Of a stretch of DNA of 64,000 nt, positions 24,267-33,724 are shown in pieces; positions within the stretch are counted from its first letter, which is position 1, and each line of letters opens with the position of its first letter. The notes below the pieces were generated by a model. It was not told where the DNA came from and made no database searches. It saw nothing but the letters and a program-made list of their open reading frames with translations. The DNA is from CAJINA01 sp964636125 (GTDB taxonomy: Bacteria; Desulfobacterota; Desulfobacteria; Desulfobacterales; CAJINA01), in contig CAZWPX010000017.1 in assembly GCA_964636125.1 (NCBI GenBank), positions 16,460 to 80,459 of the forward strand, read 5' to 3'. The position numbers were made by a program, and so were the translations under genes.

Positions 24267-25949
24267 TCATGCTCCCAGCGCCTGCCGGCACTGTTCAATA
24301 AACGGCCCGGCCTGGGCTGAGTTCTCAAATCTCAGCAGATTGCCCAGCGCCCGGTGGTACTGTCCCAGATTCATCTGGCTCACCGCCAGACAGATACTGA
24401 GCTGCTCGTGGGCGGGGAAAAGATCAGCACCCTCAGCCAGAATCCTGATGGAATCCGAATAGGCGCACTGGCGCTGCTTCTGCATTCCCAGCCCGAGGTA
24501 GGCGCGGGCATCCGGATGGTAGGCCAGGGCCTTTTTGTACAGGCTGGCTGCAGTCCGTTCCCGATCCGGTATCTGCTCATTTTTTGAATATTCCCCCTGA
24601 TCAAAGGTCATTCCCAGCCTTGAGCAGAAATCGGCATGCAGCGGTGCCAGGTCAGGATCCTCCCGCAGATCAAGCGCCTCAACAAAGCCGGGCAGGCTTT
24701 CATAAAAAGACTTCCGCAGCCTTTTGCCGAAGTCCAGCACCAGGTCCTGCTCCAGTTCGGGGTCAGTTTCAAAGTAGAGGATATCTTCTATCCGCTCCAG
24801 CCAGATATTATCGTTGAGTCCGGTTTTTGCCAGGTAATCACGGTACAATTGGGTCCCGGGAAAAATATCAAGCAAGTAGAAAATTGCGCTCAGGGGCTTA
24901 ATGGCCCGGAGCAAGGCCACGTTTTTGTCGATGGTTTCCCAGGACTCCCCGGGGCACCCGTATATGAAATAGGCCCGGGTCATAATGCCGTATTGACTGG
25001 TCAATTCAAAAGCGCGCTGAATCTGGTCATCACTGGTTTTCTTGTTCAGAAAAGCCCGAATATCTTTATCCGCACTCTCAACCCCGTAGCTGATCTGGAT
25101 ACAGCCCGCCTTGCGCATCCATTTCAAGACCTGCTCATCGACGGTATCCACCCTTGATATGGCGGCCCAGTTAAGGGACATATCCCGACGGATGATTTCC
25201 CGACAGACGTCCAGGACCAGTTGTCTCTTCAAGGTAAATGTGTCGTCGGAAAAAAAGAAAAACCGGGTTCCCCGGCGGTACAGCCGTTCCAGCCGGTCCA
25301 CAAAATTTTGGGCGGAATGAAACCGGACTTTACGCTGCCAGAATTCAGGCGACCCGCAGAATGTGCAATTTCCAGGGCAGCCGCGAGTCAGGGCCAGATG
25401 CTGATAATTGAAATAACGGGCGGGGTCCGGCAAGGCATCGAGATTGTCTATGGGCGGCTCGGCTCCGGTGCGAACAACCTTTGCGCCCCGGCGATAGGCA
25501 ATCCCCTTAATATCGTAAAAGGAACCGGCCGGTTCCTTCTTAAGGCGGTGCACAAGATTTGCAAACGACCGCTCGCCTTCACCGATGACGACAAAATCGA
25601 TTTCCGGAAAATGGGTCAGAAAATGTTCCCAGAGCAAGCTGGCCCCAATACCCCCGAACACTGTCCGGATCTTTGGATCCACCTCCTTGACGATGCGGGC
25701 AACCTCGATGCCGCCCCACCGGTTGGCGTGCAGAATGGAAAGCCCGACCAGATCCGGCTGTTCGGAAACCAGGGCCCTGCGGATTGCCTCCGGGTTTCCC
25801 CGCAGGTCATGCCAGTTCAACACCCGCACAGCATGGCCCTGTTCCACAAGCACTGCGGCCACGTTGAATAAACCCATGGGGATCACTCCCGAGTCATCAA
25901 CGTTGATACGGTCTTCCAGACAATATGGATAGATCAGCAGTATTTTCAC
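24267..25949 (-). CDS. B12-binding-type radical SAM protein with C-terminal TPR region
   Basis: 560-residue enzyme. The N-terminal B12-binding-like domain (about 1-150: MKILLIYPYCLEDR, VGLSILHANRWGG, VVIGEGE) is followed by a radical SAM core with the cluster motif CPGNCTFC near residue 197 and an Elp3/MiaB-like barrel (FFFSDDTFTLKRQLV, ISYGVESADKDIRAFLNKK, YFIYGCPGESWETI). From about residue 470 it has TPR-like helices (AASLYKKALAYHPDARAYLGLG). A classic DxHxxG cobalamin motif is not obvious, so cobalamin use is uncertain. The start is GTG 25949. It converges with the RpiR gene. Reaction unknown; such proteins often alter lipids, peptides or secondary metabolites. Confidence 0.85.
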   Translation of the reverse strand: MKILLIYPYCLEDRINVDDSGVIPMGLFNVAAVLVEQGHAVRVLNWHDLRGNPEAIRRALVSEQPDLVGLSILHANRWGGIEVARIVKEVDPKIRTVFGGIGASLLWEHFLTHFPEIDFVVIGEGERSFANLVHRLKKEPAGSFYDIKGIAYRRGAKVVRTGAEPPIDNLDALPDPARYFNYQHLALTRGCPGNCTFCGSPEFWQRKVRFHSAQNFVDRLERLYRRGTRFFFFSDDTFTLKRQLVLDVCREIIRRDMSLNWAAISRVDTVDEQVLKWMRKAGCIQISYGVESADKDIRAFLNKKTSDDQIQRAFELTSQYGIMTRAYFIYGCPGESWETIDKNVALLRAIKPLSAIFYLLDIFPGTQLYRDYLAKTGLNDNIWLERIEDILYFETDPELEQDLVLDFGKRLRKSFYESLPGFVEALDLREDPDLAPLHADFCSRLGMTFDQGEYSKNEQIPDRERTAASLYKKALAYHPDARAYLGLGMQKQRQCAYSDSIRILAEGADLFPAHEQLSICLAVSQMNLGQYHRALGNLLRFENSAQAGPFIEQCRQALGA

Positions 25950-26120
25950 AATGGGCGGATTTCCTTACCCTGTCCCGGTTTTAAAACGGGTTGAAGCTAG
26001 ATATCACAATAACCAAACGGCGTAAATTCATTCTCGTCACCCCCGGCAACGGAATCGAACATTGTTCTTGACAATGGAGATGTTAATGAATATTCTTCTG
26101 AAGATATGGAGGTTATTAGA

Positions 26121-26573
26121 ATGATCGACGACACCAGCCTTAAAATTCTAAAGATTCTACAGGAAAAAGCCAGAATCCCGAATGTTGAAGTTGCCCGCCA
26201 GGTGGGCATGGCGCCTTCAGCCGTCCTGGAACGCATTCGCAAACTTGAGAAAAATGGCTATATCGACGGGTACGAGGTCCGCCTGAACCCAGAAAAATTC
26301 GGCCGCAGCCTGGTGGCCTTTGTGCAGGTCCAGGTGCAGGCGTCTGCTCTGGTGGACGACGTCGGAGAAATCCTGTCGGCCATTCCCGAAGTGCTGGAAG
26401 TCCACTTTGTCACCGGGGATGACAGTTACCTTGTCAAGCTGCGGGTTTCCGATGCATGCAGCCTGGGCATTGTGGTAAAAGAAAAGATTGCCAGTATCCC
26501 CAATGTCCGCTCAACCCATACCGCTATCGCCATGCACACATTAAAAGAGACCTGGCGGATACCTGTAGAGTAA
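26121..26573 (+). CDS. Lrp/AsnC-family transcriptional regulator
   Basis: 150-residue amino-acid-responsive regulator. The N-terminal HTH has DDTSLKILKILQEKARIPNVEVARQVGMAPSAVLERIRKLEKNG, and the C-terminal RAM/AsnC ligand domain has VRLNPEKFGRSLVAFVQVQV and EVHFVTGDDSYLVKLRV. GGAGG in ATGGAGGTTATT lies eight bases before ATG 26121; an in-frame ATG at 26106 is too close to that site. It lies directly upstream of the decarboxylase gene on the same strand and probably controls it. Confidence 0.93.
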   Translation: MIDDTSLKILKILQEKARIPNVEVARQVGMAPSAVLERIRKLEKNGYIDGYEVRLNPEKFGRSLVAFVQVQVQASALVDDVGEILSAIPEVLEVHFVTGDDSYLVKLRVSDACSLGIVVKEKIASIPNVRSTHTAIAMHTLKETWRIPVE

Positions 26574-26639
26574 ACAACACCCTGATTCGGCTGCGATGCA
26601 TCCATCCCAGCCCTGAAATTTGCCCAAGGAGAAACCAAC

Positions 26640-27899
26640 ATGCCGATGTCACAGGATTTTCGTAATAGACTCACCCCCATACTGGATGAAATTGTAAACC
26701 ACTTTGGGACCCCGTTTCACGTGTATGACGAAAAGGGGATTCGAGATACCGGCAGAGCCCTGAGCCGGGCCTTTGCCGGTATTGACGGTTTCCGTGAATA
26801 TTTCGCCGTCAAAGCCCTTCCCAACCCGGCGATCCTGAAAATAATGCAGGACCTTGGGTTTGGTTTCGACTGCAGTTCGATTGCCGAATTGATACAAAGC
26901 CGGGAATTGGGCGCACGCCCGGATGATATCATGTTTACCTCCAACAACACCAGCCAGGCTGACTTTCAAGCGGCCTTCGCCGACGGTGGTTGCATTGTTA
27001 ACCTGGATGATGTCTCCCTGATTGACAAAATGCCGGTCATGCCGGAGTTGATCTGTTTTCGGTACAACCCTGGACCGGCCGTGGAAGGCAACGATATCAT
27101 CGGCAACCCGGTGGAGGCCAAATACGGTATCAGCCATACACAGGTTATCGATGCCTACCGCAAAGTCCGTGATATGGGAGCCAGGCGCTTTGGTCTACAC
27201 ACCATGATTGTTTCCAACGAACGCAATTATATCTACAAGGTAAAAACAACGCGTATGCTGCTGGACATTGTTGAGATGGTCCAGACCGAACTTGGTATCA
27301 GGTTTGACTTTGTCAATTTCGGCGGCGGGCTGGGCATCCCCTACTTCCCGGACGACACGCCCCTGGACCTTGCAGCCATGGCGGCCGAGATCACGGACCT
27401 GTTTGCGGCGTTTAAAACGCGCAACGGCTATGCCCCCGCACTTCTGATGGAGAGCGGCCGCTACATGACCGGGCCCCACGGTGCACTGGTCGTCAAGGCC
27501 ATTAACCGGAAGGAAATCTACCGCACATACGTGGGTGTGGATGCCTGCATGACTGCCCTGATGCGGCCAGCCCTTTACGGCGCCTATCATCACATTAGCG
27601 TTCATGGCAAATCCGCCGCAAATGCCCCTGAAGTAGTGGACGTTGTCGGCTCCCTGTGCGAAAACAATGATAAATTCGCGATTCAGCGTGAATTGCCCCA
27701 CATATCGGATGGCGACACCCTGGTTATCCATGACACCGGAGCCCATGGTCTGGCCATGGGATTCAACTACAACGGCAAACTCAAGCCCAAAGAATTGCTC
27801 CTGCGCAGCGACGGCAGCGTTGAACTGATCCGCCGGGCAGAAACCATCGAGGACTATTTTACCACGTTGAACTTTGCGCCGGATACGCTGAAGCCATAG
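26640..27899 (+). CDS. lysA: PLP-dependent decarboxylase, diaminopimelate decarboxylase-like
   Basis: 419-residue fold type III PLP enzyme. The Schiff-base lysine is K58 in EYFAVKALPNP. The sequence also shows FGFDCSSIAEL, NFGGGLGIPY (the glycine loop that binds PLP phosphate), MESGRYMTGPHG, and GSLCENNDKF near residue 340. This last motif aligns with the CESxD active-site motif of diaminopimelate decarboxylase, but ENND replaces the usual ESGD, so specificity could have shifted to another diamino or carboxylated polyamine substrate. AAGGAG precedes ATG 26640. It pairs with the upstream Lrp/AsnC regulator. Confidence 0.8.
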   Translation: MPMSQDFRNRLTPILDEIVNHFGTPFHVYDEKGIRDTGRALSRAFAGIDGFREYFAVKALPNPAILKIMQDLGFGFDCSSIAELIQSRELGARPDDIMFTSNNTSQADFQAAFADGGCIVNLDDVSLIDKMPVMPELICFRYNPGPAVEGNDIIGNPVEAKYGISHTQVIDAYRKVRDMGARRFGLHTMIVSNERNYIYKVKTTRMLLDIVEMVQTELGIRFDFVNFGGGLGIPYFPDDTPLDLAAMAAEITDLFAAFKTRNGYAPALLMESGRYMTGPHGALVVKAINRKEIYRTYVGVDACMTALMRPALYGAYHHISVHGKSAANAPEVVDVVGSLCENNDKFAIQRELPHISDGDTLVIHDTGAHGLAMGFNYNGKLKPKELLLRSDGSVELIRRAETIEDYFTTLNFAPDTLKP

Positions 27900-27937
27900 G
27901 GCGGGAAAACCGAACCTGTTGTGTACTAACTGATAAG

Positions 27938-28086
27938 TTTGAAGTGACTAAAATGATCTAAAGTGCACCACGTAAGGCACTTGCTCCGCGACTCCTAAAG
28001 TTCTGGTGTCGCTGCGCTCCGCTGGTTTTATCCAATCAGTAGAATACCTTAATTTTAGATCACTTTAAATTTTAGTTCACTTCAGA
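27938..28086. repeat. Dispersed palindromic repeat, family A copy 1
   Basis: About 150 bases with imperfect inverted ends: a left arm containing GAAGTGACTAAAATGATCTA and a right arm containing GATCACTTTAAATTTTAG then TTCACTTC. The inner right part (CAATCAGTAGAATACCTTAA) recurs in diverged form at 49427-49566. It carries no coding sense and looks like a non-autonomous mobile or REP-like element between the decarboxylase and the HAD-HypE fusion gene. Confidence 0.6.
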
Positions 28087-28165
28087 CAATTGCATCAATC
28101 CGTATGGCATAGCCAATTATCTCTGACATGGCCCTGGGCCAGGTTTTATTCTGGAGCAGAATTAA

Positions 28166-29815
28166 ATGCCCGTAGACAACGACATCCAAGCGATCTTCTT
28201 CGACTTCGACGGCACCCTGACCACGCCCGGTGCCCTGGATTTTCCAAAAATTAAAGAAGCCATCGACTGCCCGGCCGAGATACCAATTCTGGAATTTATC
28301 GACAGCCTTGAGAGCCAGGCGGCCCAGCACTCGGCCCAGCAGATACTGGATACTTTCGAAATGGAAGCCGCGGCTTTGTCTGTCCCCGCCAGCGGTTGTG
28401 AAAAACTGCTGAAGCACCTGAAAAAAAGGGACTTTAAAATCGGCATCATCACTCGCAACAGCTTGAAAAGCGTCGCGAAAACCATTGAGAATTTTAACCA
28501 GACCACGCTGGATGATTTTGACATTATCGTGTCGCGGGACACACCGGCAGCTGTGAAACCGGCCCCGGACGGCATCCTGCTGGCAGCCCGGGAACTGGAT
28601 CTGCCGCCCGCACGGGTGGTAATGGTCGGGGATTACATTTTTGATTTGCAGGCCGGCCGGGCAGCGGGCACCCACACGGTTCTCATCGGCAGCGGACCGG
28701 TGCCTGATGATTGGGCTGGCGCATATGACTTTGCCATTGATTCTTTGGGCCAGTTGCCAAAAATCATCAGCCTGGGAAAACCCATGCCCCCGGGGAAAAT
28801 CCCCAATGATCTTCTGGGCGACTTGATTGCTGAAATCGAGTTCAACGACCCCTCCGTAATAATCGGACCCGGTGTCGGTGAAGATACCGCGGCCCTGGAC
28901 ATTGCCGGTGAGCAGGTGCTGGTGTTGAAATCCGACCCGATTACATTTGTCACCCAGGATGCGGGCTACTATGCTGTCACCATCAATGCCAACGATATCG
29001 CCACCTCCGGGGCCCTCCCCCGCTGGATGCTGGCAACCCTGCTCTTCCCGCCCGGGGCAACCGTCCTGGAAATACGAGCCACCCTGCTCAAAATTCAACA
29101 AACCTGTGCACGCCTGGGCACAAGTCTCTGCGGCGGGCACACAGAAATTACCGACGCGGTCACCAGACCCGTGGTAACCGGCATGATGGCCGGGACTGTA
29201 AAACACTCTGATCTTCTGGATAAGAAAAACCTGCATCCGGGTGACCGGATCCTGCTGACCAAGCAGGTGGCCGTGGAAGGCACTGCTATTCTGGCCCAGG
29301 AATTTGAAAAAGCGCTGTTGGACAGGGGGGTGAGCTCCCGGACACTGACAGCCTGCCGCTGCTATTTGGACCGCCTGAGTATCCTGCCTGAGGCCCGGCT
29401 GGCTGCCCGGCACCCCGGAACAGTGGCCATGCATGACATCACTGAAGGCGGCCTGGCCACTGCACTTTTGGAACTCAGCCAGTCAGCGGGATGCCGGATC
29501 AAGGCGGCCGTGGAGTGCATTCGGGTATCAAACCACACCCGGGAACTGTGCACGGCACTGGGATTGGACCCGTTGGGTCTGATCGGTTCGGGCAGCCTCC
29601 TCATCGCCTGCCGCCCGGACCATTACCGGAGTTTGCTGCAAAAGCTGGAAACAGCCGCCATCGAAGCGGCCTGTATCGGCGAAGTAATTGCCGGTGAGGC
29701 AGGTATCGAGGCCCTTGAAAATGGCAGGGCGTTCGCGTGGCCAGAATTTGAAGTGGATGAATTGGCCCGGTTGTTCCGGGCCGGTAACACGGCGGATGAA
29801 ATGCTGCCGGGATGA
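28166..29815 (+). CDS. HAD hydrolase-AIR synthase (HypE/SelD-like) fusion protein
   Basis: 549-residue two-part enzyme. Residues 1 to about 215 form a HAD phosphatase: DFDGT with the nucleophile D13 and acid D15, IGIITRN as motif II, KP in AVKPAPDG, and VVMVGDYIFDLQAG as motif IV. From about 220 it is an AIR synthase-related kinase/ATP-binding protein: GPGVGEDTAALDI, LVLKSDPITFV, YYAVTINANDIATSGALPRW, GGHTEITDAVTRPVV, and AMHDITEGGL. HypE ends in a carbamoyl-accepting Cys; here the end is ADEMLPG, so it is not a canonical hydrogenase maturation HypE. GGAG lies nine bases before ATG 28166. Substrates unknown. Confidence 0.82.
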   Translation: MPVDNDIQAIFFDFDGTLTTPGALDFPKIKEAIDCPAEIPILEFIDSLESQAAQHSAQQILDTFEMEAAALSVPASGCEKLLKHLKKRDFKIGIITRNSLKSVAKTIENFNQTTLDDFDIIVSRDTPAAVKPAPDGILLAARELDLPPARVVMVGDYIFDLQAGRAAGTHTVLIGSGPVPDDWAGAYDFAIDSLGQLPKIISLGKPMPPGKIPNDLLGDLIAEIEFNDPSVIIGPGVGEDTAALDIAGEQVLVLKSDPITFVTQDAGYYAVTINANDIATSGALPRWMLATLLFPPGATVLEIRATLLKIQQTCARLGTSLCGGHTEITDAVTRPVVTGMMAGTVKHSDLLDKKNLHPGDRILLTKQVAVEGTAILAQEFEKALLDRGVSSRTLTACRCYLDRLSILPEARLAARHPGTVAMHDITEGGLATALLELSQSAGCRIKAAVECIRVSNHTRELCTALGLDPLGLIGSGSLLIACRPDHYRSLLQKLETAAIEAACIGEVIAGEAGIEALENGRAFAWPEFEVDELARLFRAGNTADEMLPG

Positions 29816-29820
29816 CCGCC

Positions 29821-30450
29821 CTACCGCTTTTCAATCCCCCTGCTGAAAACTTCAAATGCGATCTTCAAGGTCTCTTTGAGGTAATCTTTTTCCTTGTTGA
29901 AAATTTTCTTGCTGGTCGTCCAGAGGATCACGCCGGAAAAAAGAGCCCAGAAAATATCCGCCATGGCCACGGGGTGGCGATCAATGAAAAGGTCCGCGTC
30001 AATCCCTTCTTCAAAAATCAGCGCAATCGCACCGATGGATTTGCGGGAAAGCTCTTCAATCTCTGACATGAGTTTGGGCGACAGGTTCTTCAGGGTTTCG
30101 CTGGACTGCAAGTGAAACATGTTAATCAGAATCAGCGGATCAAAGGCGTACACGTCGTACATGGCCTCTATGAGCGCGTCCATTTTCTGTTCGGGCGCAA
30201 GTTCCTCTTTGTTCACATGCTCAACGCGAATGTGGAGGTACTGTAAAATACGCAGCGACAGTGACGCGTACAACTCCTCCTTGTTTTTAAAATACAGATA
30301 GAGGGTTCCCGGGCTGAGTTCAGCCTCGTGGGCAATGTCTTCCATGGTTGCCTTGTTGAACCCTTTTTCAGAGAAAACCCGTTTCGCCGCAACAATGATC
30401 TGCTGCCGCCGCCTTTCCTTTTCCCGTTCTTTTCTTTCCTGTATACCCAT
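29821..30450 (-). CDS. TetR-family transcriptional regulator
   Basis: 209-residue repressor. The N-terminal HTH is clear: IIVAAKRVFSEKGFNKATMEDIAHEAELSPGTLYLYFKNKEELY (about residues 19-62). The C-terminal helical ligand domain has no recognisable ligand signature. AGGA precedes ATG 30450. It converges with the HAD-HypE fusion gene and lies downstream of the acyltransferase gene on the same strand, with about 270 bases between them, so it may control the acyltransferase or envelope lipid genes. Confidence 0.9.
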   Translation of the reverse strand: MGIQERKEREKERRRQQIIVAAKRVFSEKGFNKATMEDIAHEAELSPGTLYLYFKNKEELYASLSLRILQYLHIRVEHVNKEELAPEQKMDALIEAMYDVYAFDPLILINMFHLQSSETLKNLSPKLMSEIEELSRKSIGAIALIFEEGIDADLFIDRHPVAMADIFWALFSGVILWTTSKKIFNKEKDYLKETLKIAFEVFSRGIEKR

Positions 30451-30720
30451 TGGTTTGTATTTCCTGAATTTTATTTATTTGCAAAATATCACTCTAAATT
30501 ATTTTTTGAATATAATTAATATCTATAATTTGGTCAAGTGAATAATTTTAAGCCAGTGTAAATAAAGTATAATTCTATGGGAAGGGGAGAGGGAACCCAC
30601 CGGTTTCAACTGATGGGGAAAATAGGCATGGTGCCAAAAATGTCAATCCATTGAATGAAATTTCATTCATTTAGTATGGCATATTCGTCAAGACCCGCGA
30701 CTGGCAAGGTGATCGTAAAA

Positions 30721-31623
30721 CTAATTGGCAAGGGACTGCTGCTTCATCCGGTCGATCTGGCGATCCTTGTCCGCCCAGAACGCATTGATCCAGGCCTGAA
30801 ATCGTTGTTTGAAGGCCAGGTCGTTAAAATAGTCGCCCCGGATTTCACCCCCGATGGGAATCAACTGCACCTGCACCTGGATTTCGGGGATGCACCCGCA
30901 GATCAAATCCCAGAAGGTCCCCGCGCCCCGGGGGTAAAAGATGGTCACATCGACGATACTGTTAAGTTGATCGCCCATGGCCGAGAGCACAAAGGCAATC
31001 CCCCCTGACTTGGGCCGTAAAAGGTGCTGGTAAGGCGAAGCCTGCCTGGCATGCTTTTCCCGGGTAAAGCGGGTACCTTCAACGAAATTCATAATCGAAA
31101 CCGGAACAGTTTCAAATTTTTTGCAGGCCTTGCGTGTAATCTCGATATCTCGGCCCCGCAAATGGGGGTGCTTTTCAAGGAAGGCACGGGAGTAGCGCTT
31201 CATGAAAGGAAAATCCAGAGCCCACCAGGCCAGACCCAGTACGGGCACCCAGATGAGTTCCTTCTTCAGGAAAAATTTCAGAAAAGGTATTTGGCGGTGG
31301 AAAATTTTCTGCAGGACCAGAATATCCACCCAGGACTGGTGATTGGCCACCACGAGATACCACTCGTCGAGCTTGAGCCCCTCGATTCCGCGAACATTCC
31401 AGTGGGTGTTGCTCACAAGGCGCAGGTTGACGTTGTTCACCGCAATCCAGCTGCTGGCCAGCCAGTTCAAGGTTGCGTCACAGAGCTTTCGCCATAGTTT
31501 CATCGGAAAAATGAATTTTAAGAAAGCGACGATAAAAATAGGAATAACCCAGAAGATCGTATTCACAACAAACCCGACGAAAGAGAGGCTGCCTTTCACG
31601 GTTTCAGGTACCAGCGTTGTCAT
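30721..31623 (-). CDS. 1-acylglycerol-3-phosphate acyltransferase-like protein (PlsC/YihG family)
   Basis: 300-residue membrane-bound acyltransferase. An N-terminal membrane segment (about 10-35) precedes the catalytic NHQSWVD box near residue 95 (the NHxxxxD motif) and the FVEGTRFTREK box (EGTR motif) near residue 180. YihG-like features are FLKKELIWVPVLGLAWWALDFPFMKRYSR and SPYQHLLRPKSGGIAFVL. It transfers an acyl chain to a lysophospholipid-type acceptor on the inner membrane. It is transcribed divergently from the sensor kinase gene. Confidence 0.87.
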   Translation of the reverse strand: MTTLVPETVKGSLSFVGFVVNTIFWVIPIFIVAFLKFIFPMKLWRKLCDATLNWLASSWIAVNNVNLRLVSNTHWNVRGIEGLKLDEWYLVVANHQSWVDILVLQKIFHRQIPFLKFFLKKELIWVPVLGLAWWALDFPFMKRYSRAFLEKHPHLRGRDIEITRKACKKFETVPVSIMNFVEGTRFTREKHARQASPYQHLLRPKSGGIAFVLSAMGDQLNSIVDVTIFYPRGAGTFWDLICGCIPEIQVQVQLIPIGGEIRGDYFNDLAFKQRFQAWINAFWADKDRQIDRMKQQSLAN

Positions 31624-32014
31624 TTAAACCGCATCTCCGATTGTTTTCGAATATAAATGGGTGGCTGGGCAATACGTCTCCCAGCCAGGCATGCCGGCAC
31701 TCACTGAAAGCTATAATTGTCTAATATAACAAGGTTTAGTACCTATCAGCGTAATTGAAACCGGAATTTTCTGAGTGTATCATAAAACCCGGCCATTAAA
31801 AACCCAGCCAGGCGGCTGTTTTACAATTGTTTTACATTCCCGGACACGCCCGGCCGGCTCCTCTCATGGCATCACATGTTGAAATGCAACGCCGCGCAAG
31901 TTGATCTGTGCCCAACCGCCCCGGTTGGTCGTTGACTTGCGGGCGTATATTGTTTTACAAAAACATGAATTTACTATTTTTAAGATCTGGAACGCTCAAC
32001 CCGGGAAAAAGCAC
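31624..32014. other. Divergent intergenic region, acyltransferase/sensor kinase
   Basis: About 390 bases. A short hairpin GGCTGGG (31663-31669) with CCCAGCC (31680-31686) lies just upstream of the acyltransferase. The rest holds AT-rich stretches that could house promoters, but I could not pick out a convincing -35/-10 pair. A longer frame of the kinase extends back to 31901 without a ribosome-binding site. Confidence 0.4.
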
Positions 32015-32986
32015 ATGCGACAAGCCCGCTGGCTGTTTCACCCCATCACAGTATTCATTTTCTCAATCCTTGCCCTGGGGCTCTCCCTGGCCCTTTATAT
32101 ATACTGGTATATTAATGTCAGCAGTGGGATGCAGGACCTTGTCAAAAGATTTAACATTGCCCCGGACCAGGTTCTGGCTCCGCAGGCCTGGCTGGTCATC
32201 ATGGTCCTATCGATTCTGGTGGGCATTATCCTGATGGGCATCTTCACCATTTTTGTCTACAACCAAAAAACCCTGCAATTGTACCAGCTGCAGCAGAATT
32301 TCATCAACAATTTTACCCATGAACTCAAGACGCCGGTGACCTCGCTCAAGCTTTTTCTGGAAACAATCTCCAAGCACAACCTCCCGCGGGAGGACCAGTT
32401 GAAATACATTGCTTATATGCTGGTGGATGTGGGCCGGTTGTCCGACCATATCAACCGGATCCTGAACCTGGCCCGCCTGGAGAGTAAAAGCTACAAGGGT
32501 ATTTTTGAAAAAACGGATATCTCCCTGGCCATCGAAAATATCGCCAAGACAAACAGTCCCCTCTTTAAAGACTGTAAAATCAGGATCAGCAATCCCGTGA
32601 ACAGCAGCTGCGTCTATCTGGTCGACCAACTGCTGTTTGAAACACTTGTCATGAACCTGCTGACAAACGCCGCCCGGTATAACAAGTCTGAATCACCGAC
32701 GATTGGCATTCGGTTTTACCAGGAAAAACGAAATCTCAATATCGAGTTTAAAGACAACGGAATCGGCATCAATAAAAAAGAAGCCAAAAAGGTATTTCGA
32801 AAATTTTACCAGGCCCGGCGCAGCGGTAGCGCGCTTTCCCGGGGTAGCGGACTGGGCCTGAACCTCGTACAGAGTATCGCCCGGCTGCACAAATGGCGCG
32901 TAAATGCCAAGGGCCGGATGGATGCCACCGGCTCGGTCTTCACCCTGGTCTTGCCGGATAAAACCAAAGTCACCGAAACGGTCTAA
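32015..32986 (+). CDS. Two-component sensor histidine kinase
   Basis: 324-residue inner-membrane kinase with two transmembrane segments (about 11-32 and 58-81) around a short periplasmic loop. The HisKA box FINNFTHELKTPVTSLK carries the phosphoacceptor H102. HATPase_c boxes are NLLTNAARYNKS (N box), FKDNGIGI (G1), FRKFYQ (F) and GSGLGLNLVQSI (G2). Start at ATG 32015 (MRQARWLF) because the longer frame from 31901 adds an unconvincing leader. It is followed one base after its stop by its response regulator gene. The signal is unknown; the small sensor loop suggests membrane or envelope sensing. Confidence 0.92.
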   Translation: MRQARWLFHPITVFIFSILALGLSLALYIYWYINVSSGMQDLVKRFNIAPDQVLAPQAWLVIMVLSILVGIILMGIFTIFVYNQKTLQLYQLQQNFINNFTHELKTPVTSLKLFLETISKHNLPREDQLKYIAYMLVDVGRLSDHINRILNLARLESKSYKGIFEKTDISLAIENIAKTNSPLFKDCKIRISNPVNSSCVYLVDQLLFETLVMNLLTNAARYNKSESPTIGIRFYQEKRNLNIEFKDNGIGINKKEAKKVFRKFYQARRSGSALSRGSGLGLNLVQSIARLHKWRVNAKGRMDATGSVFTLVLPDKTKVTETV

Positions 32987-32987
32987 G

Positions 32988-33716
32988 ATGAAAAATACAG
33001 ATAAAAGACGCATTCTGGTTATTGAAGATGAAAAACACATCGCGGAAGGCATCCAGCTGAACCTCGCTTTGCAGGGCTACAAAGTAAAGGTTGTCGGCGA
33101 TGGGGTTTCCGGGATCGACCTGTGGAAGAAATGGCAGCCGGACCTCATTGTACTTGACATCATGCTGCCCGGGATCGACGGCCTGGCAGTTCTGCAGAAC
33201 ATCCGCCTGGAGGATGAGCGACTGCCGGTGCTGATCCTGTCTGCCAAGGCCACCGATCGTGACCGCGTAAAGGGCTTTTCACTGGGTGTGGATGACTATC
33301 TTGCCAAACCCTTCAACCTCGAGGAGTTCCTGCTGCGCGTGGAAAGGCTCCTGACGCGGGTGTCCTGGGAGCACCAGGACCAGGGCACACAGCCCGGAAA
33401 AACACGCGATTTTCTATCGACCTATGCATTCGGAAAAAACCGCATTGAATTCGAGTCTGCCAGCGCCCACTGCCAGGCCGGCAAGATTACCCTGACCGAA
33501 CAGGAGCTGAAGCTGCTGAAACTATTTATCATCCATCGCGGCAAACCACTTTCGAGGAAAAAGATACTGGAAATCGGCTGGGGCTATACCGGCGGCATGA
33601 CCACCCGTACTGTGGACAATTTCATCGTTCGGTTTAGAAAGTACTTTGAGGACAATCCTAAAAAACCGGTCCATTTCAAAAGTATCCGCTCCGTCGGATA
33701 TATTTTCACGTCTTAA
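32988..33716 (+). CDS. OmpR/PhoB-family response regulator
   Basis: 242-residue transcription factor. The receiver domain (residues 8-120) has the acidic pair in VIEDE, phosphoacceptor D57 in LIVLDIMLPG, LSAKATD and the KPF motif. The winged-helix DNA-binding domain (about 140-240) has ITLTEQELKLLKLFIIHRGKPLSR and VDNFIVRFRKYFEDNPKKPVHFKSIRSVGYIFTS. Start ATG 32988 is one base after the kinase stop, which makes co-translation likely. Frames starting earlier overlap the kinase gene. Confidence 0.94.
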   Translation: MKNTDKRRILVIEDEKHIAEGIQLNLALQGYKVKVVGDGVSGIDLWKKWQPDLIVLDIMLPGIDGLAVLQNIRLEDERLPVLILSAKATDRDRVKGFSLGVDDYLAKPFNLEEFLLRVERLLTRVSWEHQDQGTQPGKTRDFLSTYAFGKNRIEFESASAHCQAGKITLTEQELKLLKLFIIHRGKPLSRKKILEIGWGYTGGMTTRTVDNFIVRFRKYFEDNPKKPVHFKSIRSVGYIFTS

Positions 33717-33724
33717 AGCGTCCG

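Noticed and set aside
28082..29434. 450-residue frame on the minus strand
   Set aside because: Antisense to the HAD-HypE fusion. GC-rich third positions create long open shadow frames here.
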